NCBI GenBank assembly: GCA_017443985.1
Contig: JAFSXR010000012.1
Coordinates: forward strand, 1 to 61,244
Length of the DNA stretch: 61,244 nt
Source: Synergistaceae bacterium
GTDB taxonomy: Bacteria > Synergistota > Synergistia > Synergistales > Aminobacteriaceae
Reading direction: 5' to 3'
Position 1 is the stretch's first letter. Every line of letters begins with the position of its first letter. The position numbers and the translations under genes were made by a program. The notes beneath the pieces are model-generated. The model did no database searches and was not told the DNA's origin. It saw only the letters and a program-made list of their open reading frames with translations. This document shows, piece after piece, positions 53,707 through 61,244 of this stretch.

Positions 53707-54653
53707 GCAAAAAATATAACAAGCAAATAATTTTTTTGCTCGTAATTTTAATTTTAATTTCGATTTTCAAAATCACTTTCGGCGAATGGAAAATCCCTTT
53801 AACCGAAGTGATTTATTTTTTGTTTCACGCAGATGTTTCGCCTGAGTCGGTTGTCATTCGTTCGGTGAGGCTGCCGCGTTTATTATGCTCAATCGGTACG
53901 GGCGGATTGTTGAGCGTTGCCGGAGCCGTCCTCCAGGGCTTGCTTGCTAATCCTTTAGCGGAGCCCTACACGCTCGGAATAGCATCGGGCGCGGCGTTCG
54001 GAGCGGCACTGGGAATAATGTCGGGCTCTTTTATGATTATGCCTATGGCTTTAATGGGCGCGCTGTTCGCTTTATTTTTGACGGGCATAATTTCAATGGG
54101 CGGCACTGAAAAAATAATTTTAGCCGGAGTAATTTCAAATTCAATTCTTTCAGCCGGAGTAACTTTTATAAAATCAATCGCCGGAGACAAAATAGGCGCG
54201 GTCGTTTTATGGCTCATGGGAAGTTTTTCGGGCGCGGGCGTTAAAGACGTTTACGCGACGTATGCCGGAGCGGTTTTAATTTTAATTCCTGCGTTTATAT
54301 TTGCCCCTGCTCTTGACGCGATGTCGCTGGGCCGGGACCGGGCTTCAATCTTAGGGATTAATGAAAAATTTACACGGATATTCTTATTAATTTTCACTTC
54401 GACGGGCGTTGCGTTTGCTGTCAGTTCATTCGGGATAATAGGATTCGTGGGCTTGGCAGTGCCTCATATTTCAAGAAATTTAATCGGGGCTTCTCACAGA
54501 AAATTAATTTTTCATTCGTTCTTGACGGGCGCGTGCATTCTTTCAATGGCTGACTGTGCGGCGCAGTTTTTGGGCGAGCTTCCTGTGGGCGTATTAACTG
54601 CTCTGACGGGCGGTCCGTTTTTTTGCTGGATACTTTCAAAACGTCATTACTAA
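53700..54653 (+). CDS. FecCD/BtuC-type ABC transporter permease
   Basis: A 317-residue, roughly ten-helix permease for siderophores, haem or B12. RLPRLLCSIGTGGLLSVAGA and LANPLAEPYTLGIASGAAFG are the family signature, and GIIGFVGLAVPHISRNLIGA is the EAA-like ATPase contact loop. The GTG start lies within a heptamer array. The matching ATPase and binding protein are absent next to it (a secreted unknown follows), so partners must be elsewhere. With cbiK upstream, a cobalt, corrinoid or haem substrate is plausible. Confidence 0.87.
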   Translation: MRSKKYNKQIIFLLVILILISIFKITFGEWKIPLTEVIYFLFHADVSPESVVIRSVRLPRLLCSIGTGGLLSVAGAVLQGLLANPLAEPYTLGIASGAAFGAALGIMSGSFMIMPMALMGALFALFLTGIISMGGTEKIILAGVISNSILSAGVTFIKSIAGDKIGAVVLWLMGSFSGAGVKDVYATYAGAVLILIPAFIFAPALDAMSLGRDRASILGINEKFTRIFLLIFTSTGVAFAVSSFGIIGFVGLAVPHISRNLIGASHRKLIFHSFLTGACILSMADCAAQFLGELPVGVLTALTGGPFFCWILSKRHY

Positions 54654-54718
54654 CTCTAAAAATTTTTCTGTGTTAAAATAGCTCAATACTAAAATTTAAG
54701 AAAGGCTGTGTATAAATA

Positions 54719-55249
54719 ATGAAAAAATTAATTTTGTGCGCGCTGCTTGTTGCTGTTATTGTTGCGTTTGCTTCTCCTGTTATGGCTTGGGATATTGCTA
54801 AACAGAAAAATCTTGGCCAGGACAAGAATAAAATGACGTGGTATTTACTCGACTACGGCAAGGACAGCGACGGAGTACCCTTTGCAGTTTCGAGAAAGTA
54901 TTATACAAACACAACAGTTAAGAATGAGACTATCGAGCTTCTTATGTCGAAGTTTGGAATTTCCCCCGAAGTTGCCGGAAGCCTTTACTTTACGGAGTAC
55001 GGCTATCAGTACAACGAAAACGGCTCGCAGTTTGCTCTGACATATCTGCGCCATTATGACATGCTCGGAAACGAAATTCACGGCACTGAATACGGCACCG
55101 ATGAAAATCCCAAGACCTTTGCCGCAATTCCTGCCGGTTCGACCCCTGCGAAGGGCGCGGCCTACGCACTCGGCAAGTCAGTATCTTCTTCATCAACCGC
55201 AAAGAAGGGCGCAGTCCCCACGAAAAAAGTAAAAGCGAAAAAGAAATAA
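54719..55249 (+). CDS. Secreted protein of unknown function
   Basis: 176 residues. A signal peptide (MKKLILCALLVAVIVAFASP) is probably cleaved after VMA. The mature part has many Tyr and Gly (KYYTNTTVKNETIELLM; YTEYGYQYNENG-like), then a low-complexity Ala/Ser/Lys tail (SSSSTAKKG; KKVKAKKK). No family recognised. The basic tail could bind peptidoglycan or nucleic acid, which is speculation. A strong terminator follows. Confidence 0.7.
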   Translation: MKKLILCALLVAVIVAFASPVMAWDIAKQKNLGQDKNKMTWYLLDYGKDSDGVPFAVSRKYYTNTTVKNETIELLMSKFGISPEVAGSLYFTEYGYQYNENGSQFALTYLRHYDMLGNEIHGTEYGTDENPKTFAAIPAGSTPAKGAAYALGKSVSSSSTAKKGAVPTKKVKAKKK

Positions 55250-55265
55250 GCGAACACGGTAAAAA

Positions 55266-55302
55266 AAGGACAGTCTCGAAAATTCCGGGACTGTCTTTTT
55301 TA
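55266..55302. terminator. Terminator between secreted unknown and fliQ
   Basis: GACAGTC (55269-55275) pairs with GACTGTC (55289-55295), with an inner TCG/CGG, followed by TTTTTT. An A run on the other side lets it work for the flagellar operon as well. Confidence 0.85.
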
Positions 55303-55306
55303 TTCT

Positions 55307-55582
55307 TCACTGAATAAATCTTTCCAGTTGGCCTAAAATTTCGCGTGTCATCACTAACATTCTTTGACCGATCCACGGCGATAATAAAACTATACACAGA
55401 AAGACCGCTAAAATTTTCGGGATAAATATTAAAGTCTGCTCCTGTATTGACGTTGCCGTCTGCAAAATTCCTATGAGAAGTCCGATTATCATAGCCGTTA
55501 ATAATATCGGCAGCGTAACAGAAATCATTGTCCATATTGCCCCCGTCAAAATATCTAAGAGGCTCAAATTTGTTACAGGCAT
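55307..55582 (-). CDS. fliQ: Flagellar export protein FliQ
   Basis: A 91-residue membrane protein with two helices (TMISVTLPILLTAMIIGLLI and IPKILAVFLCIVLLSPWIGQ). The loop ILQTATSIQEQTL is the FliQ signature. It forms the export gate with FliP and FliR. It is the last gene of this operon; fliR, flhB and flhA do not follow, as a terminator comes next. Confidence 0.95.
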   Translation of the reverse strand: MPVTNLSLLDILTGAIWTMISVTLPILLTAMIIGLLIGILQTATSIQEQTLIFIPKILAVFLCIVLLSPWIGQRMLVMTREILGQLERFIQ

Positions 55583-55627
55583 TTTTTTCCCTTTCTAAAA
55601 ATTAATGAGAAGCAGAATGATTTTTTA

Positions 55628-55657
55628 CTTCCTACCTCCTAACTCCTAACTCCTACC
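55628..55657 (-). repeat. Heptamer array between fliP and fliQ
   Basis: Four minus-strand units (TAGGAGT, TAGGAGT, TAGGAGG, TAGGAAG), sense to the operon, between the fliP stop and fliQ start. Confidence 0.75.
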
Positions 55658-55662
55658 TGACC

Positions 55663-56502
55663 TCACGGCACGTTCGTAAAACTTTTCAGCACACTCACGA
55701 CTACTAAGTTCCACCCGTCGGCCATTATGAATAATAAAATTTTGAACGGCAGCGAAATCATCATAGGCGGAAGCATCATCATTCCCATAGCTAACAATAC
55801 GCTCGATACGACCATGTCGACGACTAAGAACGGAATATAAATCACAACGCCCATTTGAAACGCCGTTTTCAATTCGCTGAGCATGAAGGCCGGAATTAAA
55901 ACATGAGTCGGGACTTCGGACTGGTTAGCCGGGCGCGGAGACTCCGACATTGAAATTATCAAAGATAATTCTTCCTGCCGCGTGTACCTGAACATAAAAT
56001 CGCGGACTGGATTAATAGAATTTTCCCAAGCCTGCTGAGAATTTATATTGCCTGACAAATAAGGCTCAAGGGCATTGTTATAAACGCGCTCCCAAGTCGG
56101 ATACATCGTGAACATCGTTAAAAATAACGCAAGACCGGCTATAACCTGCTGAGGCGGCGACTGCTGAAGCCCTATAGCTCTTTGAACGAAGCCCAAGACT
56201 ATTATTATCCGCGTGAAACTCGTTACCATTAATAAAATCGCAGGCACGAGGCTCAACACGGTCATTAAGGCTAAAATTTGAAGCGTCAGGGCAACATCGC
56301 GAGGCGAATCGGCTTGGCCCACCCCAAGCGTTAAAGCAGGCAAAGGGATCGTCCCGGAAAGCTCAGGGGCGCGGGGTGGATTTAATATTGCTGCTCCGTA
56401 AGAAATTCCGTCAAAAATGGGAATAAAAAAAATTAAAAGGCATAAAAAAATTATGTGAATGAAATTTTTAATTCTTTTCTTGAGATTTATTCCATTCTTC
56501 AT
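55663..56502 (-). CDS. fliP: Flagellar export protein FliP
   Basis: 279 residues with an N-terminal signal-like helix. MVTSFTRIIIVLGFVQRAIG and PPQQVIAGLALFLTMFTMYP are strongly conserved FliP segments, and FKILLFIMADGWNLVVVSVL ends it. It builds the core of the flagellar export gate. Its start lies inside the fliO 3' end (35-bp overlap), with GGTGGAG just upstream. Confidence 0.96.
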   Translation of the reverse strand: MKNGINLKKRIKNFIHIIFLCLLIFFIPIFDGISYGAAILNPPRAPELSGTIPLPALTLGVGQADSPRDVALTLQILALMTVLSLVPAILLMVTSFTRIIIVLGFVQRAIGLQQSPPQQVIAGLALFLTMFTMYPTWERVYNNALEPYLSGNINSQQAWENSINPVRDFMFRYTRQEELSLIISMSESPRPANQSEVPTHVLIPAFMLSELKTAFQMGVVIYIPFLVVDMVVSSVLLAMGMMMLPPMMISLPFKILLFIMADGWNLVVVSVLKSFTNVP

Positions 56503-56746
56503 AACTCCACCTGCCCATGAAAGATGCGCCCTTTTGCGTTAAAACGAAGGCTATAACGTCTGGGCCGCAGTGAACGACTAAAAATATATCCCTGCTCGTC
56601 AGGCGCAGGGACGACAATATTCTAACGGCTGACGCACCTTTTATATTCTGATTATATTTTTTCATGTACTTCAAGAAAATCAGTGCGCCAAGCGACATAA
56701 TTATTAATGCTGCTACAGCCTTGATTACATAGGCCGTAAGACTCAC
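56468..56746 (-). CDS. fliO: Flagellar protein FliO
   Basis: 92 residues. One N-terminal helix (YVIKAVAALIIMSLGALIFL) then a short cytoplasmic domain (VRILSSLRLTSRDIFLVVHC). Position between cheY and fliP and the topology fit FliO, which helps assemble FliP. Sequence conservation in this family is weak, so position carries much of the evidence. Confidence 0.8.
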   Translation of the reverse strand: MSLTAYVIKAVAALIIMSLGALIFLKYMKKYNQNIKGASAVRILSSLRLTSRDIFLVVHCGPDVIAFVLTQKGASFMGRWSYEEWNKSQEKN

Positions 56747-56759
56747 ATCTGAAATTATT

Positions 56760-57122
56760 TTATGACAGCACCTTTGTAATTGCTTCGATAACTCTTTCCG
56801 GCTGGAATGGTTTTACTATGAAGTCGTTAGCTCCTGCCTGAATGGCCTCAATGACCATAGGCTGCTGTCCCATTGCAGAGACCATGACGATTTTTACACT
56901 GGGGTCAAGAGCTTTAATCGCTTTTACTGCGTCAATGCCGTTCATTTCGGGCATAGTAATATCCATAGTGATAATGTCGGGCTTGTATTTCTGGAAAGCC
57001 GCAACACCTGCCTTGCCGTTTTCTGCTTCTGCGACGACCTCGAAATCATTTTTAGTGAGAATGTCCTTTAACATCATGCGCATGAATGCCGCGTCGTCGA
57101 CTATTAAAACTTTTTTACCCAT
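56760..57122 (-). CDS. cheY: Chemotaxis response regulator CheY
   Basis: A 120-residue single receiver domain. VDDAAFMRMMLKDIL supplies the acidic pocket, DIITMDITMPEMNGIDA the phosphoacceptor Asp, VSAMG the Thr/Ser switch and IVKPF the Lys. It lies between fliY and fliO, an order seen in Bacillus, Thermotoga and other groups. Both FliM and FliY here carry N-terminal CheY-binding motifs. Confidence 0.95.
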   Translation of the reverse strand: MGKKVLIVDDAAFMRMMLKDILTKNDFEVVAEAENGKAGVAAFQKYKPDIITMDITMPEMNGIDAVKAIKALDPSVKIVMVSAMGQQPMVIEAIQAGANDFIVKPFQPERVIEAITKVLS

Positions 57123-57209
57123 TCTGAAAACTCCCCTGAATAAAAATTTTATAAATTTGCAAAGATTAAATGAATTATAACACGAAAAAATTTAGTTAAA
57201 AGTTAAGGC

Positions 57210-58250
57210 TCATTGTCTCGCTCCTGCTACTATATCAGTGATACGCACGCCGAAATTTTCATCAATGACAACAACCTCGCCGTGAGCGATTAATTTTCCG
57301 TTCACTAAAATATCAACAGGTTCGCCTGCCATTTTGTCAAGCTCGATGACTGCGCCGGCGTTGAGAGCAAGAATTTCCGATACGCTTTTCCTAGCCTTGC
57401 CAAGTTCAACGGTAACTCTGACGGGAATGTCGGCAATTAAGTCAATGGGGCTTGGGTCTCCTCCTCCGCTGCTGCCACCTCCTAACGGCTGAAAAGCTGC
57501 CGGTCTAACATCAACTGCCGGACCCACGTTTTGTCGTCCTCCTCCCATAGAGTTATTATTGCTGCTTGCCTGCGGCTGAGGCTTCTTGCCTTCAAGAGCG
57601 TCGCGCATATAGCCTGAAATTGTCAGAGCGTCGTCAAGCGTTAAGCATGTCCAAATATTAAAAGGCGGCAGTCCTTCAATCGTAACGCTGACGGGACTTG
57701 CCCAGATTTTTTGGTCGGCAGGTTCAAGAGAAAAAGCCCGCCAATTTTCCTCGCCGAGTGCCGAGCTCGTATTTTCAGGCATCAGTCGTCGGCCTGCGAG
57801 CATTCCTGCTAAACTTGTGAATGCAGAGCCTACTATCTGGCTTAAACCTTCCTGAGCAGCTCCCCAGTACATGTCGTTGGGTTCGGGAACTGAAGCACCC
57901 GTTCCGCCCATCATGAAGTCAGCAAGAGTTAAAGCACCCTTCTGATCAACAACAAGGGCAAGCGGCATGTCGTCCATTCCGCCGAACGTAGTCGAAAATA
58001 AAAAAGGAATTTCGGAAAATTTTCCGGTGAAGTCCTCTTGAGTTAAAACTTCCGGGCTTCCTGTGTTTGTTGTTACATTTTTGCCCGCAAGCATATTTAT
58101 TACGCTGTTCTCTGAATTAGCGAATGTATCTGAAATTTTTGCAAGCCGTTCCGCATCCGCGTCAGAAATTTCGCTCAAGTCTCCGAAATCTCCGCCTGCT
58201 CCTGATAAAAGGGCATTAATTTCATCGGGGCTTAATATATCGTCAGGCAT
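57210..58250 (-). CDS. fliY: Flagellar switch protein FliY (FliN with CheC-like domain)
   Basis: 346 residues. The N-terminal ILSPDEINALLSGAGG is a CheY-binding motif like that of FliM. A CheC/FliM-like domain (about 60-210; PLALVVDQKGALTLADFMMG) precedes a Gly/Ser-rich linker and a C-terminal SpoA/FliN domain (IPVRVTVELGKARKSVSEIL). FliY can dephosphorylate CheY-P in Bacillus. No extra phosphatase motif was checked position by position here. Confidence 0.93.
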   Translation of the reverse strand: MPDDILSPDEINALLSGAGGDFGDLSEISDADAERLAKISDTFANSENSVINMLAGKNVTTNTGSPEVLTQEDFTGKFSEIPFLFSTTFGGMDDMPLALVVDQKGALTLADFMMGGTGASVPEPNDMYWGAAQEGLSQIVGSAFTSLAGMLAGRRLMPENTSSALGEENWRAFSLEPADQKIWASPVSVTIEGLPPFNIWTCLTLDDALTISGYMRDALEGKKPQPQASSNNNSMGGGRQNVGPAVDVRPAAFQPLGGGSSGGGDPSPIDLIADIPVRVTVELGKARKSVSEILALNAGAVIELDKMAGEPVDILVNGKLIAHGEVVVIDENFGVRITDIVAGARQ

Positions 58251-59273
58251 TTATTCTTTCTCTCCTTTTTCGCTGCTTTCTTCTATTACCGGCATATCCT
58301 GAATTAAAACTTTAGTCAGCTCCACCGCCATATGTCCGTTCAAAGTACCGGGCCGCGCCTTAAATCTAACTTGATTGCCGACTCTGACATCAATTTGAGA
58401 ATCTTTAAGCTCATCGAGTTTTATAACGTCTCCGGTCTGAAGCGCGTAAACGTCATTGAGCGACAAAACAGTATGTCCGAGTTCCATAGCAAGAGGCATT
58501 TTAACCTGCATCATTGAATTATTCAGCCATGTTTTCATTTCGGGGTCGGCCTTGTGGCTCGTCGAGGCGAACCACTGCTGGCTTGACAGTCTGTCCATGA
58601 TAGGCTCGATTAAAAAATACGGGAAACATAAGCTGACCATGCCTTCAACGTCCGAGACCCTTAACTTCATAATTACGACTAAGACCATGTCGCTGGGCGA
58701 ACATATCTGAACAAAGAAAGGGTTGCTCTCCATGCTTTCAAATCTAAATCTGACATCAACAACCGTGCTCCAGCTGTCCTCGAGAAGTTCAAGTATTCGC
58801 ATTATTACGCGCTCTATTACGGTTTTTTCAATGTCAGTTAATTCTCTGATGTTGCCCGTGAAAGTTCCGCGCCCTCCCAGCATTCTGTCAATAATCGTAA
58901 AGACTAAGGCCGGGTTAATTTCAATCAGCATTGAGCCCTCAAACGGGTGCATTTCAATTAAGCCGATTACTGTCGGCTGGACCATATAATTAACAAATTC
59001 TTCATAAGCTATCTGCTCGACCGAAGCAATTTCAGCCGAGACTATGGCACGGATTAAAGTTGAAAGAACAGTAGTCATCTGACGCGCAAAACTTTCATGT
59101 ATCATTTGAATTGCGCGGAGCTGGTCTTTGCTGAACTTGTCCGGGCGTTTGAAGTCGTATATTTTTAATTTTGCGTACTCGTCAGCTTTTGAAGCTATCT
59201 CATCGATGCTGGCACCGCTTGAGATAGATTTCATTAAGGCATCAATAGCGTCCTGTGATAATACGTCTGGCAT
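58251..59273 (-). CDS. fliM: Flagellar motor switch protein FliM
   Basis: 340 residues. VLSQDAIDALMKSI is the CheY-binding N-terminus. The middle domain contains the conserved MIHESFARQMTTVLSTLI and the MLGGRG turn, and the C-terminal SpoA domain has VGNQVRFKARPGTLNGHMAV. It transmits CheY-P binding to motor direction. fliY starts directly at its stop. Confidence 0.96.
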   Translation of the reverse strand: MPDVLSQDAIDALMKSISSGASIDEIASKADEYAKLKIYDFKRPDKFSKDQLRAIQMIHESFARQMTTVLSTLIRAIVSAEIASVEQIAYEEFVNYMVQPTVIGLIEMHPFEGSMLIEINPALVFTIIDRMLGGRGTFTGNIRELTDIEKTVIERVIMRILELLEDSWSTVVDVRFRFESMESNPFFVQICSPSDMVLVVIMKLRVSDVEGMVSLCFPYFLIEPIMDRLSSQQWFASTSHKADPEMKTWLNNSMMQVKMPLAMELGHTVLSLNDVYALQTGDVIKLDELKDSQIDVRVGNQVRFKARPGTLNGHMAVELTKVLIQDMPVIEESSEKGEKE

Positions 59274-59290
59274 TTTTCAAAAATTTTTTT

Positions 59291-59746
59291 TTACTGCAAA
59301 ATCATGCTTTCAAACAAAACTCCGACAACAGGAGCCTCACCGCCTACGTCGGGCAGCATTCTGTTTAATGAGCGTTTTATGTCGCCTGCTAACTGCAAAG
59401 CTCCCTCCGCGCTCGTCAAGTCGTCATAAACTCTGTCCTTCATGAGCATAAAAATTTCGCTTCTTATTCTGTTCATCCAGCCGGGCGACTGAATGAGAGC
59501 CGACGCTCCGTCCTTGTCGATAAGCTCAAGAGCCAGCGTGCAATCAATGACATGACGGCCTGCTCCGGCCAAGTTGCTTGTAAATTGTCCGATCGAGACC
59601 ACCGGGCCGGGCTCTTTGATAACTTTTCCTGCTCCGATCTCGTTAGCATCTTTAGGAGCCATCGTGCGGCCAAGTATTAAACCGCCGCCGAACCCTGCCC
59701 CGAACATTACGAGGCCGACTATTGCAAAAATTAAAATGCGTTTCAT
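59291..59746 (-). CDS. fliL: Flagellar basal body protein FliL
   Basis: 151 residues. One N-terminal helix (MKRILIFAIVGLVMFGAGFG) then a periplasmic domain with IDCTLALELIDKD and RSEIFMLMKDRVYDDLTSAE, matching FliL. It associates with the stator and affects torque. It lies just downstream of the inserted hicBA pair. Confidence 0.93.
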   Translation of the reverse strand: MKRILIFAIVGLVMFGAGFGGGLILGRTMAPKDANEIGAGKVIKEPGPVVSIGQFTSNLAGAGRHVIDCTLALELIDKDGASALIQSPGWMNRIRSEIFMLMKDRVYDDLTSAEGALQLAGDIKRSLNRMLPDVGGEAPVVGVLFESMILQ

Positions 59747-59776
59747 TTATATAATTTCTCCTCCCTGAATGAAAGT

Positions 59777-59968
59777 CTAGAATATCGGTAAAAGTTTTGC
59801 GTCTTTCAAAACTTCATTAGCAGATATTCTGTCAAGAATGTTATGTCTTTTTACGGCAGTAGCTCTTCCGTCTTCGTGAGCATAAAAAGTGTGTCGCTTT
59901 CCTTCACGTTTCAAGAAAAAGCCGTTCTGCTCTAAATAACGTATAAGATCTCTGCGCTTAACTGACAT
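59777..59968 (-). CDS. hicA: HicA-family mRNA interferase toxin
   Basis: A 63-residue small dsRBD-like protein. VKRRDLIRYLEQNGFFLKRE and the catalytic-type His in GKRHTFYAH match HicA. It would cut or block mRNA when free. It overlaps hicB by 11 bp, with the antitoxin gene first. Confidence 0.88.
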   Translation of the reverse strand: MSVKRRDLIRYLEQNGFFLKREGKRHTFYAHEDGRATAVKRHNILDRISANEVLKDAKLLPIF

Positions 59969-60224
59969 TTACGAGCAACGCCTCTTCTCGCGGCAAACAT
60001 TCAGGAGCAACCGATACAGATATAGGCTCAAGAATAAGCGGAGCATAAGGAATTTCACGACCATCATCTTTGTAAATTTCTGCCATTTCGGTTGCGGCCT
60101 CTTTCAAAAGTTCACGGCAGTCTTCTAAATCATCGCCTTCCGTAATTACTCCGGGCCACTCAAGAATTTTTCCCATATATCCATGTTCAAGTTTTCTATA
60201 GCAAGCTGTAAAATTTTTTAACAT
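59958..60224 (-). CDS. hicB: HicB-family antitoxin
   Basis: 88 residues. GKILEWPGVITEGDDLEDCR is the HicB partial RNase-H-like fold, followed by KEAATEMAEIYKDDGREIPY. No added helix-turn-helix or ribbon-helix-helix domain is evident, so self-repression may be weak or lost. The SD comes from a heptamer array after motB. Placement inside the motility operon suggests insertion. Confidence 0.87.
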   Translation of the reverse strand: MLKNFTACYRKLEHGYMGKILEWPGVITEGDDLEDCRELLKEAATEMAEIYKDDGREIPYAPLILEPISVSVAPECLPREEALLVNVS

Positions 60225-60261
60225 AACTCCTACCTCCTAATTCCTAACTCCTACCTCTTAG
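60224..60261 (-). repeat. Heptamer array at motB-hicB junction
   Basis: Minus-strand TAGGAGTTAGGAATTAGGAG and further units. It contains the motB stop TAG (60253-60251) and the AGGAGG/GGAG that precede hicB ATG (60224). Confidence 0.8.
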
Positions 60262-60979
60262 GGTATTGCGACAAGAAAACAATTTCAACACGCCTGTTTA
60301 ACGCTCTGTGCGCCGGCGTGTCGTTCGGGACTATCGGCTGCGCTGAACTGTAACCGACCGCCTGTAATTTTTTAGCGTCAAAACCTCCGGCGTGTTCCAT
60401 GTAGCTTGCAACTGCGGCGGCCCTCATTGCGCTTAATCCCCAGTTGTCCCGATAAATTCCGCCGTTCAAAATTCCTGCGTCCGTGTGTCCCTCAATCGCG
60501 GCGGCCGGCACTCTGTCTCTGACAAGCTCAGAAATTTTATATAACGCCCTCTGACCTTCGGGCCGTAATTCTGCGCGGCCGGGCTGAAATAAAAATTGAT
60601 CGCTTATCGAGACAGCTACGCCCCTTTGATTAATCGAGACTTGAATATCCCGCGTCAAGTTTTCTGAACGCAAAAAAGAATTTAGAGTATATGCTACGTG
60701 TCTTGTGTCAATTTCAACGCGCTCGCTCGCGCCCGGACTTGTTCCGACTTCGCCGCTCTTGTTAGGATCTTGAGACTCTTCTGTAGTAACTCCGCCCTTC
60801 AAAACTCCGAGCGAACCTCTTAACGATAAAAGAGCCTTCTGAAATTTCTGCGCGTCTATCGATGACATTGCGAAGAGCAATATAAAAAAGCAAAGAACGA
60901 GCGTAATCATATCCCCGTAAGTACTCATATAGAACGGTGCTGAAAGTCCGGGCTCTTCAGGTTTTTTCTGACGTGCCAT
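60251..60979 (-). CDS. motB: Flagellar stator protein MotB
   Basis: 242 residues. A short cytoplasmic start, one helix with the ion-carrying Asp (STYGDMITLVLCFFILLFAM), a plug and linker, and a C-terminal OmpA-like peptidoglycan-binding domain (AAIEGHTDAG; NRRVEIVFLSQYPKR). It anchors the stator to the cell wall. The helix does not by itself settle whether H+ or Na+ is used. Confidence 0.95.
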   Translation of the reverse strand: MARQKKPEEPGLSAPFYMSTYGDMITLVLCFFILLFAMSSIDAQKFQKALLSLRGSLGVLKGGVTTEESQDPNKSGEVGTSPGASERVEIDTRHVAYTLNSFLRSENLTRDIQVSINQRGVAVSISDQFLFQPGRAELRPEGQRALYKISELVRDRVPAAAIEGHTDAGILNGGIYRDNWGLSAMRAAAVASYMEHAGGFDAKKLQAVGYSSAQPIVPNDTPAHRALNRRVEIVFLSQYPKR

Positions 60980-60982
60980 TAA

Positions 60983-61243
60983 TTATTCGCCCTCCTGATT
61001 AAATGCCTCGCGCATCTTAGGCGGAAGATAGACTTTTAATTTTTCTTCAACTATTCTTGGGTTTTCTCCGGCTTGAATTGCTAAAATTCCCTCGACCATT
61101 AATTCCATTGCTTTAACTTCTTCGGCTGAACGCGCCGCGAGTTTCTTTGCCGTAGGAATTGCAAACATGTTCGAAAGCATTGAGCCGTACATCGTCGTAA
61201 TAAGAGCGACCGCCATACCGGGACCAAGCGCGCTGACGTCCGC
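60983..61243 (-). CDS. motA: Flagellar stator protein MotA, N-terminal part outside window
   Basis: The frame is open to the right edge; the Met at 61216 is internal. Visible residues LGPGMAVALITTMYGSMLSN, IPTAKKLAARS and MVEGILAIQAGENPRIVEEK match the last two helices and cytoplasmic tail of MotA. It is followed by motB after 3 bp. Confidence 0.93.
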   Translation of the reverse strand, partial: ADVSALGPGMAVALITTMYGSMLSNMFAIPTAKKLAARSAEEVKAMELMVEGILAIQAGENPRIVEEKLKVYLPPKMREAFNQEGE

Positions 61244-61244
61244 C

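Noticed and set aside
57174-57179. TATAAT-like box upstream of cheY on the minus strand
   Set aside because: No -35 at workable spacing, so an internal operon promoter is not supported.

Overview
The window looks like a chromosomal segment of an anaerobic diderm bacterium, most likely a gut or rumen member of the Synergistota. This is inference. It rests on an SLH-domain outer-membrane porin with a C-terminal Phe, an AsmA/TamB-like giant protein, flavin-only fumarate-reductase-like enzymes with signal peptides, a periplasmic CbiK-type chelatase, a citrate lyase ligase and a MotAB/FliL-FliM-FliY flagellar operon. The sequence is moderately AT-rich, and TTG and GTG starts are common.

Layout. 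1-8979: porin end, a CPA-type cation/proton antiporter, rlmB plus a DEAD-box helicase, a secreted SH3 protein, and a YerC-type regulator overlapping a long MscS channel. 9079-14885: two tandem FMN+FAD reductases (the first split by one in-frame TAA), then two tandem Tim44-like zinc-ribbon proteins. 14901-20856: a C69 dipeptidase, a TamB/AsmA-like protein and an overlapping M50 protease. 20857-24235: a rearranged ftsH locus with a highly folded intergenic element, an ftsH 3' fragment, two near-identical 128-bp inverted-repeat elements around a glycine-rich ORF, and an intact ftsH with an altered tail. 24283-36427: rlmN, tRNA-Leu, uvrA, a sugar kinase and AGCS symporter, dnaE, dnaX. 36558-45493: a small unknown gene, a CapD-type dehydratase, citC, a receiver protein and hybrid kinase, an aminotransferase and a MerR regulator. 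45477-52553: recN-nadK-dcd, facing an HD/OB nuclease-like gene, a pseudouridine synthase, YibE/F and Ppx/GppA. 52779-55249: secreted CbiK, a FecCD permease and a secreted unknown. 55307-61243: the flagellar operon (minus strand) motA-motB-[hicB-hicA]-fliL-fliM-fliY-cheY-fliO-fliP-fliQ, with motA cut by the window edge.

The most unusual signals are not genes. (1) Degenerate arrays of a 7-bp unit, TAGGAGT, occur about 19 times, mostly at gene junctions and mostly in the sense direction. They supply stop codons, Shine-Dalgarno sequences and sometimes C-terminal peptide tails. (2) A 21-bp direct-repeat motif lies the same distance upstream of a shared -10-like box before three unrelated genes, which suggests a regulon. 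(3) The ftsH locus carries paired small mobile elements, a gene fragment and a structured element. No stretch over 300 bp lacks a described feature. No CRISPR array or rRNA was seen.
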